Assembly (NCBI GenBank): GCA_009787835.1
Contig: WQSN01000005.1
Location: forward strand, 26,545-90,544
Reading direction: 5' to 3'
From: Treponema sp.
GTDB taxonomy: Bacteria; Spirochaetota; Spirochaetia; Treponematales; Breznakiellaceae
DNA length: 64,000 bases
Shown: positions 26,547 through 37,383 of the stretch, in pieces
Layout: every line of letters begins with the position of its first letter
Numbering within the stretch: position 1 is the stretch's first letter
Made by a program: the position numbers and the translations under genes
Notes under the pieces: generated by a model
Told to the model about the DNA's origin: nothing
Database searches by the model: none
Seen by the model: the letters and a program-made list of their open reading frames with translations, nothing else

Positions 26547-29500
26547 TTACTCAATCGTGTATATTACGCCGTTTGTGCGTCCGAATACTTCCGCTTCGTA
26601 CATGCACTCCGCCTGTACGGGCGGAGTCGGGTATACTCCCCTCCTTGCCGTGCGGAAAAGAAAACTGACCGTGTTTTCCCCTCTTGTGAACCTGTCCCAG
26701 AAATACTGAACTTCATTGTCCATAATAACCTGATGGCTAATCCATGATCTGTAGCTTCCCGCTTCATCTCCGTCTGCGCCTCCCATGTCCTGATAGGAAG
26801 CTGTAGTTACAAAGGCCGCGTCCAGTATTTCAGCTCCCGAAGGAACCGGTACGCGCAGCGCAAGATATGAACGGTCTCTGCCAGAAGATACCCTGACCCT
26901 GGCTCGGTATGTTTTTCCGCTCTGTAAAGCTGTTTCCTTTACTTCTTCGCCCGTATTTATGTCGTATATCGCCATGAAAACTCCGATGCCTTCATCGCGG
27001 CTGTTCTGAAGTTCCGACGGTATCGCATAACGCAGGGATGCGGAATAATAAACAGAACCGGTCCCCCGGCGCGAGAAGTTCAAAGGATGCATCCTGTCCC
27101 GCGCGATATTTGCAAGTACATTATCCGTAAAATCAAATGTTCCCGTAACGGGCTTCGCTCCAAGACCTCTGAACATTCCGCTTAACAGTTCGCTTCCGGC
27201 GATTGTAACAGAAGCGCTGACATCCGTGTTAACAAGATTTTCCGCCCTTATTAACGCGTCTATCGCGGAAAGAACGCGCACTGTTACCGCCGTACTCTGC
27301 CAATAACCGTTATCAGCGCGTTTCCCTTCCATCAGCGAGTAAAGAAGCCGTGTGTTAATATCATCCCCCGGATACTGATCCGCAAAGAACTGAAGGGCAA
27401 GCGCAAGCTGTTCCAGGTTTCCTCCGTAATAACTGATACGGTATCTGTCCAAAGGATCGGTAATTTCCGCGCCTCTTGCAGTAAGCCGAATCAGATTGCG
27501 CAGACGCTGCGCGGTATTGGCAGCGTCGCCGCTTAGGCCAAGGATACGGTAAGTCATTCCAATGAAGGCCAGCGTAGACGGGTCTGCGTTATCGCGTCTC
27601 AGGATTTCAGCTAACCGCGACGGATCTACCCTTTCGCCGAGCATGGAAAAAACATAGAGCATATAGGCCTGCAAGTACGACTGATTATAATACGATGATG
27701 AGTTTGAACTCAATCTCTGCATCTCCTGATATTCACGGTTAAGGTATGTGACAAGGGATACTAAATTCAACGATGAAGGCACATTTATATTTTTTGATTT
27801 CGCTATTGCGATTATATGCGCTATACGCAGGCTGACATAAAAATCAGCGCCTGTTCCGGAAGGCCAGTAGGGAAAACCGCCGTTAGTCATCTGCAGTTGA
27901 GCCCAGTACCTTAATTCATTGGCAACCACAAGATGAGGGTCGGACACTTCGCTTTTCAGGCCCAAACTGTCAAGATATTCACCGAATACGGCTAATGGAA
28001 AAATAGCCGCGCTTCGCTGTTCAAGACACCCGTAGGGATACCTGAACAGCCAGGTAACCGCCGAATCCATCAAACTGAGGCGCGTAGCGTCAAGGGTAAG
28101 CGAAAGACTGCCAACCCCGTTATCTGCAAATGAAGGGATAACAAGACCTTCGCTTGCCGCGTCTCCTGTAACAGAGCCTGTGGTTGTAACAGTCTCCATA
28201 ACATACGGATGTTCTATAACCATTTCCTTTATAAGCCTTTCATTTAAGATACTAGAACTAATGGTAAAGTTTAAAGTGACTGTTCCCTCTTTTACAGCGG
28301 CTACGTCAAAATAAACTACGGCATTGTCGCCGCTTCTTACCGTTACGCGCCGTTCAACTGTCCCGTCCACAAAAGCCTGCCCTGGAATTTTAAGATAACC
28401 GCTTGATGTCTCATTGGGCAGCGGAGCGCCTATATCAAGTTTTACCGTAAGCGTATGTGCGCCCGAATCGAGATTTGTAATCAACACTCCCGCTTCCGCA
28501 GTATCGCGTTCACGCAGGCGGCGCGGAATAACTTCGCGCACATTGATCCTGTTCTGGGCGGCGATTTCGCTTTCTTTGAGAGCGAACAGATCTCCGCGAA
28601 CCCCGAATACCGTTACGCGATATGTCGTAAGATTGTCAGGAAGCCTGAATTTGCACGTAACTTTACCGCTTGAGTCCGTTATCAGCATGGGTTCAAAAAC
28701 AGCGGTGGGATTAAAGTCCTTGCGCTCTTCAATCTTGCTGTCATCTTCCGCGTCTCCTCCCGCGAGGTTTTTAACGCTGTATGTAACGGGGTCCATAAGC
28801 CATGCGCGCGAATCGCCTCCGTTTACTGAAAGCGGAAAACGGTTTTCATTGTAAAAATAACTTATCGGATCCGGCACATGGTAATTGATAAGATCAAGCA
28901 CGCCGCGATCTACCGCCATAAGCGTAAGCTCCGCGTTTGGCAGCGGCCTTCCGTCCTTTGTAGCGGTTAACGTCATGGTAACTTCCTCGCCGGGACGGTA
29001 GGTGATTTTGTCGCTGTCAACTTTTACCGAAAACGCCCTTGCGCGTGCGTTTACATTAACGCGCGTTACGCCAAAATAGCCTTTTGGCTTGTCAAGATCG
29101 GAGCTGCCGTACTCGTGTGTTGGAGGGCCTGATCTGACTGAATAGGATGAAACAGACACATAAACCACAGGCACATAATTACGCGCGATTGGAATGTCAA
29201 TTACCGTGACAGGTTCCGAAAAATGACGTACTTCCTCGGTAAAAATGCCTTCGCGCTCTACAGTGACAAGATACCAGCCTTCAGGAAGCGTACTCTGCAT
29301 AAGTATCTTCGCCGTGTCGCCGGGTTCATACATTTCCTGATCGGGCGAAAGCCTGATTTCTGTGGGGTTGCCCATGTTCCAGTAACCGCCTGAACCTGTA
29401 ACATAAAAAGTTATTTCTGTAAGCGCGGTTCTGCCTTCGCGATCTTTTGAAGAAACCCTCAATATATGATAACCTGCGGATGACGGTTTTACCCTGATGG

Positions 29501-32500
29501 AACCTCCGCCGTCCCTTATGGTGATTTTCTGCAGGCTGTCCACTACCTGCTCAGGCATATATTCATCATAAACATATCCGCTCACTCCGCGCTGCTGAAC
29601 GCGCCGCCAGTCTTCGCGGATTAACTCAACGTTAAGCGCCATTGAATCTTCCCCGCTCTGCATAAAAAGAGCGCTGCCTGAAGTTTTCTCGCCAGAAGTA
29701 TTTACGGTAATATAGCCAAATGTCATCTCTTCCGCGGCCCGGGCGAAACCGCCTGCGTTTCTGCTCAGGCCGATATAAAATCCCGCAGGATGCACAATAA
29801 CATCCCTGTACGCGGCTACCATCTGGTTACTGATATCTGTTACTCTCGCTTCGGTCTGATAAAGATAGGGAGCGCCGACAACTCTCGCGCTGCCTGTTTT
29901 CTGGGTGATGCTCGCGCTTCCCTGCCCGCTCAGCGTTCCGCTCTGCGATGACACATAACGCTTGCTGTCCCAGACGCGCCTGGGTCCAAACAAGAAACCT
30001 CTCGTATCAGCGTTACTGGAACGGAAGGTTGTCATTTCTTCGTACCACGCGCTTTCCCATGTAGCGCCTGACAGGCTGCCGCCAGAAAGATAACTCGCGT
30101 TAAGAGTTAAATTAATGTCATCTCCGCCTATAACAGGCGCGGCCGGAGCGGAAAGCGCAGCCTGAAATTTCAACCGTTCAAAAAAAGCGACCGTTATGGG
30201 AACATTCGCAATAATTTCATTGTTCAATCCGTCTGTGCGTTTATAAGTCAGGCGGTAAGATCCGGGTTTCAAATCATCGGGAATGTTTATTGAACCGTAG
30301 AAACCGCCAGACTCAGAAGTTATCCCTTCAATGGTAGCGACCTGCTGCCCGTTATATATATCCTCTTCCAGTATAACCGAAAAATTCCCCTGATAAATCG
30401 CGTACATTCCCAGCACTTTTGAACGGTCAACGCCCCGGTATGTCAGAACTTCGCCGGGTCTGTAAAGCCCGCGATCAGAAAATAAAAACGCGACAGGAGT
30501 AATTTCCTCCGCGCGCTGCGGATAAGCGGATTGAATTCCAAAAAACCAGTTGTTATGCGAAGAAGGCGAATAGATTGCCCTATCGCCGTCTTTTTCAACC
30601 ATGACAAACGGATCATCAAATCCGCGCCAGCTATTGGCGGATACGGTATTATCGCGCAGAATTGACGCGTCCAAATTTAAAACAGCCAGCCCGTTTTTAT
30701 CAGTAGTAGTTTCGCCGAAATTCTGAATGAACGATAAATCGTAGATGGTTCTTACCATAGCCGAAGGAAGCAGTTTTACAGAAGCGCCTTCCACAGGTTT
30801 ACCAGTAGAAAGGCTTGTAACCATCACAGCGACCTTGTTAAAGCCGTATCGTACTGTCATGCCTAGATCGGTAACCTGTATGTTCAGTTCATTTTCCGCC
30901 GTCCATGTGCCGGTACGGTATGTGTCATCCCTCTGTCTCTCACTTGTTAATAGCTGGAGGTTAGCCCTGAAAGCGATAAAACCTTTTCCTTTATCGTTAA
31001 GATGGGGCGAAAGATCAATCTCCTCAAAATATTTCGCGTTGGCTATTCCGGGAAATATATTGGTTCTTTTAATATCATAAGGTGTTATCCAAGGATTGCT
31101 GCTTGCGCCCAACTGATAAAAGGAACCTCCCGCGGCATTTGTGTATTCAAAAAGAAAACGCGGAGGAAACTGAGCTTCAAGCATGGCCTGTCCGTAATCA
31201 AGAAAACGCACGGAGCCTACAGGCGGCGGCTCATCCGGTACAACAATATCGCAAATATAGTTCTCGCCCAGCTTTCTTCCGTAGATATCTTCTACAGTTG
31301 CAGCTAACATAAGGCGGAAGCGCGATCCGTAACTGACAGGCAGATTACAGACGCGCAATGTGCTTCCCCATACTTCAATGTTTTCACCGCTAACGCTCAT
31401 AAAAGGATTTGTGCTGACAGCGTTACGCACGGAATCCTCGTTCAGTGGATATGAAAAATATATTTCAACCAAATTGCGGTATCTGCCGTAACCGGGAGTG
31501 CGGCTGTGCCAGTTAACTTTGAACGGACCGGGAGTATTAAAACTGAAAACCTGATCCGATTCGGTTCCGTGGCTGCCGCTTCTGGATCTCGCTCCCTGTT
31601 TAAGTATAACCCTTACCCTTGTGTCAAAATCCACAGTGTCCGGAAGTTCAGCGGTGATTTTATAGTCATTTTCCTGTTTAAGCGTAAATCTTTTAATAAC
31701 ATCCGCGCCCCATATTTCCAGATACTGGACAATATCCGCAGTCTGCACGGGATAGTTAAATTCCATGCCGATCTTTTTGGCGGCTTCAGGAGGGACATTG
31801 CTGTTATTAAAATAAAAACCGGTAAGTTTTCTGAATTCTTCGCCCGGAGTTAAGTTAATGATTTTCAGCGTTTCGGTGTTAAAGGTAAAAACCCTTTCCC
31901 CGGAAATTTCTTCGCCGTACACCGACGTTGCGTTAGCTGCAACCGTAATTGTATAAACCTGCTGGCTTCTGCATGGTTCGTCGCCCTCAAAACTCAGGAA
32001 ACCAGTCCCGTACCAGCGGAATGTCCCCTTTATCGGCGGACTGATGCTCATTACAGGAGAATCCGCGCTCGGCGTTCCCAGGCTTGATAGAGGAATCATC
32101 GGCTGGGAGAAGATCACATAAATGGAAGGTCTCTGTATCGCCGATGAATAATCACCGCGCGGCCCCCAATCCACAACAGTAAGGGATTCTGATGAGGGGT
32201 TTTGTAATAATCCTTCACGGCCCGCTTCCTGAGCCGCCATAATTGCCGCTATTCTGCTTCTTTCAGCCGCAGGATCAAAATAAACAGTTTTATATTCGGA
32301 AAGTCTGCGTAAACCGCCTCCTGTAACAATTCCCTGCCCCGAGCTTCCGGCGGCTGCGCCTGAAAGCGCTGCGGCGCTTAAAACAACAGCCGCGTCTTCC
32401 GCTTCAGCTTTTTGCGGCCTGTAATCAAGAGTAAAAGCAGCTTCAATCGCCGCATTATTCGCAAGAAGCCTCATCGAATTTTCCGAACCTGTAGTGCGGT

Positions 32501-32621
32501 CTCCCGTGAACAATTCCGCGGAAACAGGTTCCTGCAATATTTCATTGCTTTTTAAGTTGTCACAGCTTATATATAAACCTGCTGAAAGCAGGAGTATTAA
32601 AAATTTATATAATCTTTTCAC
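26547..32621 (-). CDS. Alpha-2-macroglobulin family lipoprotein (2024 aa) with CLEQ thioester motif
   Basis: MG-domain architecture, LYRPGEVLTYRG, YGCLEQRSAA thioester region; lipobox-like YISC. Confidence 0.93.
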   Translation of the reverse strand: MKRLYKFLILLLSAGLYISCDNLKSNEILQEPVSAELFTGDRTTGSENSMRLLANNAAIEAAFTLDYRPQKAEAEDAAVVLSAAALSGAAAGSSGQGIVTGGGLRRLSEYKTVYFDPAAERSRIAAIMAAQEAGREGLLQNPSSESLTVVDWGPRGDYSSAIQRPSIYVIFSQPMIPLSSLGTPSADSPVMSISPPIKGTFRWYGTGFLSFEGDEPCRSQQVYTITVAANATSVYGEEISGERVFTFNTETLKIINLTPGEEFRKLTGFYFNNSNVPPEAAKKIGMEFNYPVQTADIVQYLEIWGADVIKRFTLKQENDYKITAELPDTVDFDTRVRVILKQGARSRSGSHGTESDQVFSFNTPGPFKVNWHSRTPGYGRYRNLVEIYFSYPLNEDSVRNAVSTNPFMSVSGENIEVWGSTLRVCNLPVSYGSRFRLMLAATVEDIYGRKLGENYICDIVVPDEPPPVGSVRFLDYGQAMLEAQFPPRFLFEYTNAAGGSFYQLGASSNPWITPYDIKRTNIFPGIANAKYFEEIDLSPHLNDKGKGFIAFRANLQLLTSERQRDDTYRTGTWTAENELNIQVTDLGMTVRYGFNKVAVMVTSLSTGKPVEGASVKLLPSAMVRTIYDLSFIQNFGETTTDKNGLAVLNLDASILRDNTVSANSWRGFDDPFVMVEKDGDRAIYSPSSHNNWFFGIQSAYPQRAEEITPVAFLFSDRGLYRPGEVLTYRGVDRSKVLGMYAIYQGNFSVILEEDIYNGQQVATIEGITSESGGFYGSINIPDDLKPGSYRLTYKRTDGLNNEIIANVPITVAFFERLKFQAALSAPAAPVIGGDDINLTLNASYLSGGSLSGATWESAWYEEMTTFRSSNADTRGFLFGPRRVWDSKRYVSSQSGTLSGQGSASITQKTGSARVVGAPYLYQTEARVTDISNQMVAAYRDVIVHPAGFYIGLSRNAGGFARAAEEMTFGYITVNTSGEKTSGSALFMQSGEDSMALNVELIREDWRRVQQRGVSGYVYDEYMPEQVVDSLQKITIRDGGGSIRVKPSSAGYHILRVSSKDREGRTALTEITFYVTGSGGYWNMGNPTEIRLSPDQEMYEPGDTAKILMQSTLPEGWYLVTVEREGIFTEEVRHFSEPVTVIDIPIARNYVPVVYVSVSSYSVRSGPPTHEYGSSDLDKPKGYFGVTRVNVNARARAFSVKVDSDKITYRPGEEVTMTLTATKDGRPLPNAELTLMAVDRGVLDLINYHVPDPISYFYNENRFPLSVNGGDSRAWLMDPVTYSVKNLAGGDAEDDSKIEERKDFNPTAVFEPMLITDSSGKVTCKFRLPDNLTTYRVTVFGVRGDLFALKESEIAAQNRINVREVIPRRLRERDTAEAGVLITNLDSGAHTLTVKLDIGAPLPNETSSGYLKIPGQAFVDGTVERRVTVRSGDNAVVYFDVAAVKEGTVTLNFTISSSILNERLIKEMVIEHPYVMETVTTTGSVTGDAASEGLVIPSFADNGVGSLSLTLDATRLSLMDSAVTWLFRYPYGCLEQRSAAIFPLAVFGEYLDSLGLKSEVSDPHLVVANELRYWAQLQMTNGGFPYWPSGTGADFYVSLRIAHIIAIAKSKNINVPSSLNLVSLVTYLNREYQEMQRLSSNSSSYYNQSYLQAYMLYVFSMLGERVDPSRLAEILRRDNADPSTLAFIGMTYRILGLSGDAANTAQRLRNLIRLTARGAEITDPLDRYRISYYGGNLEQLALALQFFADQYPGDDINTRLLYSLMEGKRADNGYWQSTAVTVRVLSAIDALIRAENLVNTDVSASVTIAGSELLSGMFRGLGAKPVTGTFDFTDNVLANIARDRMHPLNFSRRGTGSVYYSASLRYAIPSELQNSRDEGIGVFMAIYDINTGEEVKETALQSGKTYRARVRVSSGRDRSYLALRVPVPSGAEILDAAFVTTASYQDMGGADGDEAGSYRSWISHQVIMDNEVQYFWDRFTRGENTVSFLFRTARRGVYPTPPVQAECMYEAEVFGRTNGVIYTIE

Positions 32622-32734
32622 GGCTCCTCCTGGGGGAACCTTAAGGCTGAGGTTCCATTGGTAATTGTTACATACTGCCGGCGTATATGCAAGACGCGAT
32701 AGTTACTGTTTTAAATAAATGTTAAAATAAGATT

Positions 32735-34036
32735 ATGGATAAAAAAATTTTAATTAAAACAAACGAATTATCAGTACCGGTGATATTTCTTTTAACGCTT
32801 GTTTTCTTATCCTGCGCTTCAGTTTCTCCGCCGCAGAGGCGTATTCCGGAGGATTATTCAGGAATTGTGCACGCGGGAGGATCCCGCACACCGGAAGAAT
32901 TCAGGCTTATGAAATCTCTTGGCATGAACTGGACGCTTCACACTTTTAACTGGAGCAGAATTGAAAGCGAACCAGGGAAATGGGATTTCCGGTATTATGA
33001 TGAAATAGTTGACATGGCAGACAGAGCGGGAATCAAAACGCTTGGCGTTCTTGCCTATGATAACGGGAATGTTCAGAGAAATCAGACCGTTTCGCGTTAC
33101 ATTCCTTCCCATGAAATTCCGCTTTTTCTGGAATATGTGCGAAAGACTGTAACGCATTTCCGCGGCAGGGTTGACGCGTGGTGCATCTGGAACGAACCCA
33201 ATACACCGCGCTTTTGGAAAGGCACTGACGCGGAATTTTACGAACTTACAAAGCTTGCTGCGGATACTGTCCGCGAAACTGACAGCGAAGTAATCCTGCT
33301 GGGCGGCGCTGTTAACCGCGGGGTTTTCGGTTTGCCAAAAAAATTTATAAACGGATTGTTCAAATCCGCTTCCATGAACAGGATGGACGGCGTGGCGTTT
33401 CATCCTTATGAATTAAATCCCGCAAGGACAGCCCGTTTATATGATAATTTTCAGAAGATGGTTAAGCCCTGGGGGTTTGATAACAAAATCTGGATAACTG
33501 AGGTTGGGTATCCCACAGGCGGCCTGTATCCCACAAAAGTTAGTGAAAAAAAATTCAGCCATTATGTAATAAAAACTTTTACCCTTCTTGCAATAAGGGA
33601 TACCCGGGTTATTCTTTGGTATCAGCTCTTCGATTCAGTTAACCGTAATCCTTCAAATTCAGAAAATTTCTTCGGACTGGTGAGGAGCGCAGAGGATTAT
33701 CAGTCAAAAGGCTCAGAAGCGTTCAGGTTATGCGCAACTTATATTTCGGGAACATTTTTAAACGCGCAGGATCTCCGCCGTGAAAATTTGCCTTCTTCGC
33801 TTAACGCGTATTATTTTTACGGAGAAGAAACCAGCGCGCTGGTGCTCTGGAACGATAATCCTGCGCCGGTAAAAATCAGGACCAGTCTGCCGGGAACAGT
33901 CCATGCCATGCATAATATAAATACAGGCGCAAAAGCGGATATACAGGCCAATGCTGATATACGGGTCGGAAGCGAACCTGTTTTTATCACATGGCAGGTT
34001 TCTGACGCGCGGACTGTTGTCCTGAAAAGAAGATGA
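32735..34036 (+). CDS. GH39/cellulase-like glycoside hydrolase, lipoprotein
   Basis: LSCAS lipobox; FNWSRIESEPGKWDFRYYDEIVDMADRAGIKTLGVLAY; WCIWNEPN; WITEVGYPT. Confidence 0.8.
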   Translation: MDKKILIKTNELSVPVIFLLTLVFLSCASVSPPQRRIPEDYSGIVHAGGSRTPEEFRLMKSLGMNWTLHTFNWSRIESEPGKWDFRYYDEIVDMADRAGIKTLGVLAYDNGNVQRNQTVSRYIPSHEIPLFLEYVRKTVTHFRGRVDAWCIWNEPNTPRFWKGTDAEFYELTKLAADTVRETDSEVILLGGAVNRGVFGLPKKFINGLFKSASMNRMDGVAFHPYELNPARTARLYDNFQKMVKPWGFDNKIWITEVGYPTGGLYPTKVSEKKFSHYVIKTFTLLAIRDTRVILWYQLFDSVNRNPSNSENFFGLVRSAEDYQSKGSEAFRLCATYISGTFLNAQDLRRENLPSSLNAYYFYGEETSALVLWNDNPAPVKIRTSLPGTVHAMHNINTGAKADIQANADIRVGSEPVFITWQVSDARTVVLKRR

Positions 34037-34049
34037 CACATAACATAAT

Positions 34050-35477
34050 TTACGTTACCGTTAAATTTTTAACCCACTTCTCCTTTCTCAAAAGATAGCG
34101 CGCGATAAACACTTTAACAAAATCCGTAAGTTTTAATAAAGCGAACATCGGCACGGGCGCGATAGTTGTAAAAAGGGAAAGAATGACAGCGCCCGGAGCG
34201 AACAGAAGAACGTTAACCGAAACATCTGTGTACATTCCCATCGCGGTGTCGCCTCCGGCGCGGGAAATGGCGAACTGAACATTTAAATACGCCCATAGCG
34301 GCATATACGCCAAAATTACATATACAAGACCCAGACAGTTTGCCCTCGCACCCGCGCTGAGATTGAAAAACACAAGCGGTACAAGGAAAGATGTTAACAA
34401 TGCTCCAGGCGCCGCTATTATAATGCCTGCCGCGGCCCCTCCCCATTTGATCCATCCTGCGCGTTTGCGCGCTTCATCAAGTTTACCCGCGCCCAGCGCG
34501 CCGCCTACCAAAATGGCGGATGCGATCCACAGTCCGTTAAAGAGCAGAAAGAAAATATTGGCGATAGTCCAGCCCGCTGCCATGCCGGCCACCACTTCCG
34601 CTCCGCCGCGGCGGTTGTACATGGCAATCATCAATGTCTCGGAAGCGACCCATGATAATTCAGATGCGAAAATCATTCCGGATTTGGAAAGTATTTCAAG
34701 TATCAGTTTTTTCCTGATGGCGAATAACTTCCTGATGTTCGCGAAGAACGGCGCTTTTACATACGCCGCGTATATAATAAACATTATCGCTTCAAATGTG
34801 CGTGAAATGATTGTAGTAAGGCCCGCGCCTGTTATTTCAAGACGCGGCGCTCCCAGATTGCCGTAAATAAAAACCCAGTTCCCGAATGTGTTTATAATGG
34901 CGGCTGCGCCAGAAATTATCAGCGGTATTTTTGGCTTCGCGATCTCGCGGAAACTTGTCGCGATAGACATTGATACAGCCATGGGAAAGAAAGCCCATGA
35001 AACAAGATTGAGGTATACGCAGCCTGCGGCGACAATTTCTTCCTGCGCGGCGTTGTTCATCGTCATCATGCCAATCAGAAGATGCGGCATGCTTCTGCAA
35101 ACAGAAAAATAAAGTATTGATACGCTGAGCGAAAAAATCAATTTAAAACTGTACGCGTTTTTCATTCCGTCAGCGTCGCCCGCGCCGTTAAACTGCGCTA
35201 TGTAAATGCCTCCGGCCTGGCATATAGTATTGATGATCACAAAGAAAATAAAAACCAGATGATTGGTAACGTTTACAGCCGCCATGCTTACATCACCCAA
35301 ACCTGCGACCATAAAGTTATCAACCAGAGATACCATACTCATTATTAACTGCTGGAGCATAACAGGCAGAGCGATTGTCAGAGCCTGTCTGTAAAAAGAC
35401 CATGGCCCGAAACGCGATGTTAACTTCAGAAGAGGAACCTTCGCGCAGCTCCGCTGCCTCCGGCTGATGTCCGGCAT
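34050..35477 (-). CDS. MATE family efflux transporter
   Basis: ALPVMLQQLIMSMVSLVDNFMVAGLGDVSMAAVNVTNHLVFIF; 12-TM pattern. Confidence 0.92.
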   Translation of the reverse strand: MPDISRRQRSCAKVPLLKLTSRFGPWSFYRQALTIALPVMLQQLIMSMVSLVDNFMVAGLGDVSMAAVNVTNHLVFIFFVIINTICQAGGIYIAQFNGAGDADGMKNAYSFKLIFSLSVSILYFSVCRSMPHLLIGMMTMNNAAQEEIVAAGCVYLNLVSWAFFPMAVSMSIATSFREIAKPKIPLIISGAAAIINTFGNWVFIYGNLGAPRLEITGAGLTTIISRTFEAIMFIIYAAYVKAPFFANIRKLFAIRKKLILEILSKSGMIFASELSWVASETLMIAMYNRRGGAEVVAGMAAGWTIANIFFLLFNGLWIASAILVGGALGAGKLDEARKRAGWIKWGGAAAGIIIAAPGALLTSFLVPLVFFNLSAGARANCLGLVYVILAYMPLWAYLNVQFAISRAGGDTAMGMYTDVSVNVLLFAPGAVILSLFTTIAPVPMFALLKLTDFVKVFIARYLLRKEKWVKNLTVT

Positions 35478-35591
35478 AATTGTACTCCTGTGCCTCCCCT
35501 GGGTCGGCGGAAATCAGATGATTTTTTTCATGCCGCCAAAATATGGCGCGCTTAATTGACAGTATAACAGTTTTATAGTTACATTCAATAC

Positions 35592-36869
35592 ATGAGCGAA
35601 TATCTGATCCGAGGCGGAGTTCCCATTAACGGAACGATTAAGGTCAGCGGAAATAAAAACGCGGCGCTGCCCTGTATTGCGGCGGCTCTATTAACTGATG
35701 AACCGGTTACTCTGCGTAACATTCCCGAAATTGAAGATGTACGGGTAATGTTTGAAGTGTTTACAGCGCTTGGAGGAGAAGTTGAATTCCTGATGTCTAA
35801 TGTCTACAGGCTTAAAATGAAAGATATTAAATCGTCAGAAATTCCGAATGAACAGGCGAAAAGAATCAGAGCTTCAATTCTTTTCGCAGGCCCGCTTCTT
35901 GCGCGGACAGGAAAGGCAGTTCTCCCTCCTCCAGGGGGAGATGTCATAGGAAGGAGAAGGCTTGACACTCACCTGCTGGTGTTAACCGAACTTGGATCAA
36001 AAGTTAAAATGCGGGATACATTTACATTTTCCTCAAAGTCTCTTAAGGGCGCTGATATTTTTCTTGACGAAGCCTCTGTCACCGCGACAGAAAACGCGAT
36101 AATGGCATCTGTTCTTGCCAAAGGTAAAACAATTCTAACCAATGCCGCGGGAGAGCCTCATGTGCAGGATCTCTGCAGGATGCTGGTTCAAATGGGCGCG
36201 CAGATTGAAGGGATTGGATCCAACATATTAACCATTACAGGAGTAAAAAAACTATCAGGCTGCGAATTTGAAATAGGCCCTGATTTTATGGAAGTCGGCT
36301 CTTTTATCGGTCTTGCTGCGGTTACAGGCGGTGATCTTCATATAGAAGGAGCGCGTAAAGAAGACATGCGCCCCGCAAAGATCGCGTTCGGCAAACTGGG
36401 TATTGTCTGGGCTCATGAAGGAAACGTTATTCATGTGCCGAAAAATCTTCCAATGGAAGTAAACCATGACCTTGGCGGAATGATTCCAAAAATTGACGAC
36501 GCGCCCTGGCCCGGTTTCCCGCCTGATCTCATCAGCATAGTAATTGTTATTGCAACCCAGATAAAAGGAACAGTTTTAATTCATGAAAAAATGTACGAAT
36601 CGCGCATGTTTTTTGTGGACAAATTAATTGGAATGGGCGCAAGAATTGTGTTATGCGATCCTCACCGCGCCGTGATTTCCGGTCCTGCAAAACTGCACGG
36701 CTCAGAACTGATAAGCCCGGATGTTCGCGCGGGCATGGCAATGCTTATCGCCGCCCTGTGCGCCGAAGGCGACAGCGTTATACGCAATGTTTACCAGATT
36801 GAGCGCGGATATGAAAAACTTACAGACAGGCTTGCGTCTCTGGGCGCCCGTATAGTGCGGAAAGAGTAA
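35592..36869 (+). CDS. murA: UDP-N-acetylglucosamine 1-carboxyvinyltransferase
   Basis: GTIKVSGNKNAALPCIAAALLT, PGGDVIGRRRLDTHL (Asp at catalytic Cys position), DLRAG-like SPDVRAGMAMLIAAL. Confidence 0.95.
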   Translation: MSEYLIRGGVPINGTIKVSGNKNAALPCIAAALLTDEPVTLRNIPEIEDVRVMFEVFTALGGEVEFLMSNVYRLKMKDIKSSEIPNEQAKRIRASILFAGPLLARTGKAVLPPPGGDVIGRRRLDTHLLVLTELGSKVKMRDTFTFSSKSLKGADIFLDEASVTATENAIMASVLAKGKTILTNAAGEPHVQDLCRMLVQMGAQIEGIGSNILTITGVKKLSGCEFEIGPDFMEVGSFIGLAAVTGGDLHIEGARKEDMRPAKIAFGKLGIVWAHEGNVIHVPKNLPMEVNHDLGGMIPKIDDAPWPGFPPDLISIVIVIATQIKGTVLIHEKMYESRMFFVDKLIGMGARIVLCDPHRAVISGPAKLHGSELISPDVRAGMAMLIAALCAEGDSVIRNVYQIERGYEKLTDRLASLGARIVRKE

Positions 36870-36877
36870 AACTGGCT

Positions 36878-36908
36878 TGTGAGACAACCAGCCTTTGGTT
36901 ATCTCACA
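36878..36908. terminator. Hairpin between convergent genes
   Basis: TGTGAGACAACCA gcctt TGGTTATCTCACA. Confidence 0.5.
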
Positions 36909-36914
36909 GGCCTG

Positions 36915-37337
36915 TTAACCTATTTTATATTCAGCTTCAAATACAACGCGTTTTTCCTGCGAACCTGTATCGTTATATCGTATAACAAAATGGGGCGCAG
37001 AATTGCTGAAAATCCTTTTCCACCATTTTGTTTCTTTATTGAGCTGCGCCGATATAATTTTGTCTTTTGGAATAAAAATTTTTTTTTCTTTCGGCTGTTT
37101 TACAGAGCTGAAACTTGTAAGGGCTGTCATCCATGAGACCTGCGGAAAATGATGAAAATGAAATCCGCCTGATGTTGTAATTAAAAGACCCCAGATATCA
37201 TTCCATTTATTTGCATCAAATTCATCCCAGCCTGAAATATATTTCCCAAGACCGCGCGATAATACTTTTTCACCAGTCTGTTCTTCAAACTCCTGCCAGA
37301 ACATGTCGGCGGTTTTATCATTTTTTTTAAAAAACAT
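36915..37337 (-). CDS. Hypothetical protein
   Basis: 140-aa uninterrupted ORF, compositionally protein-like; no family recognised. Confidence 0.65.
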   Translation of the reverse strand: MFFKKNDKTADMFWQEFEEQTGEKVLSRGLGKYISGWDEFDANKWNDIWGLLITTSGGFHFHHFPQVSWMTALTSFSSVKQPKEKKIFIPKDKIISAQLNKETKWWKRIFSNSAPHFVIRYNDTGSQEKRVVFEAEYKIG

Positions 37338-37383
37338 TTTTTATACTCCTTGTTGTTTTTAACATGACAGGGATACTTTTCAA

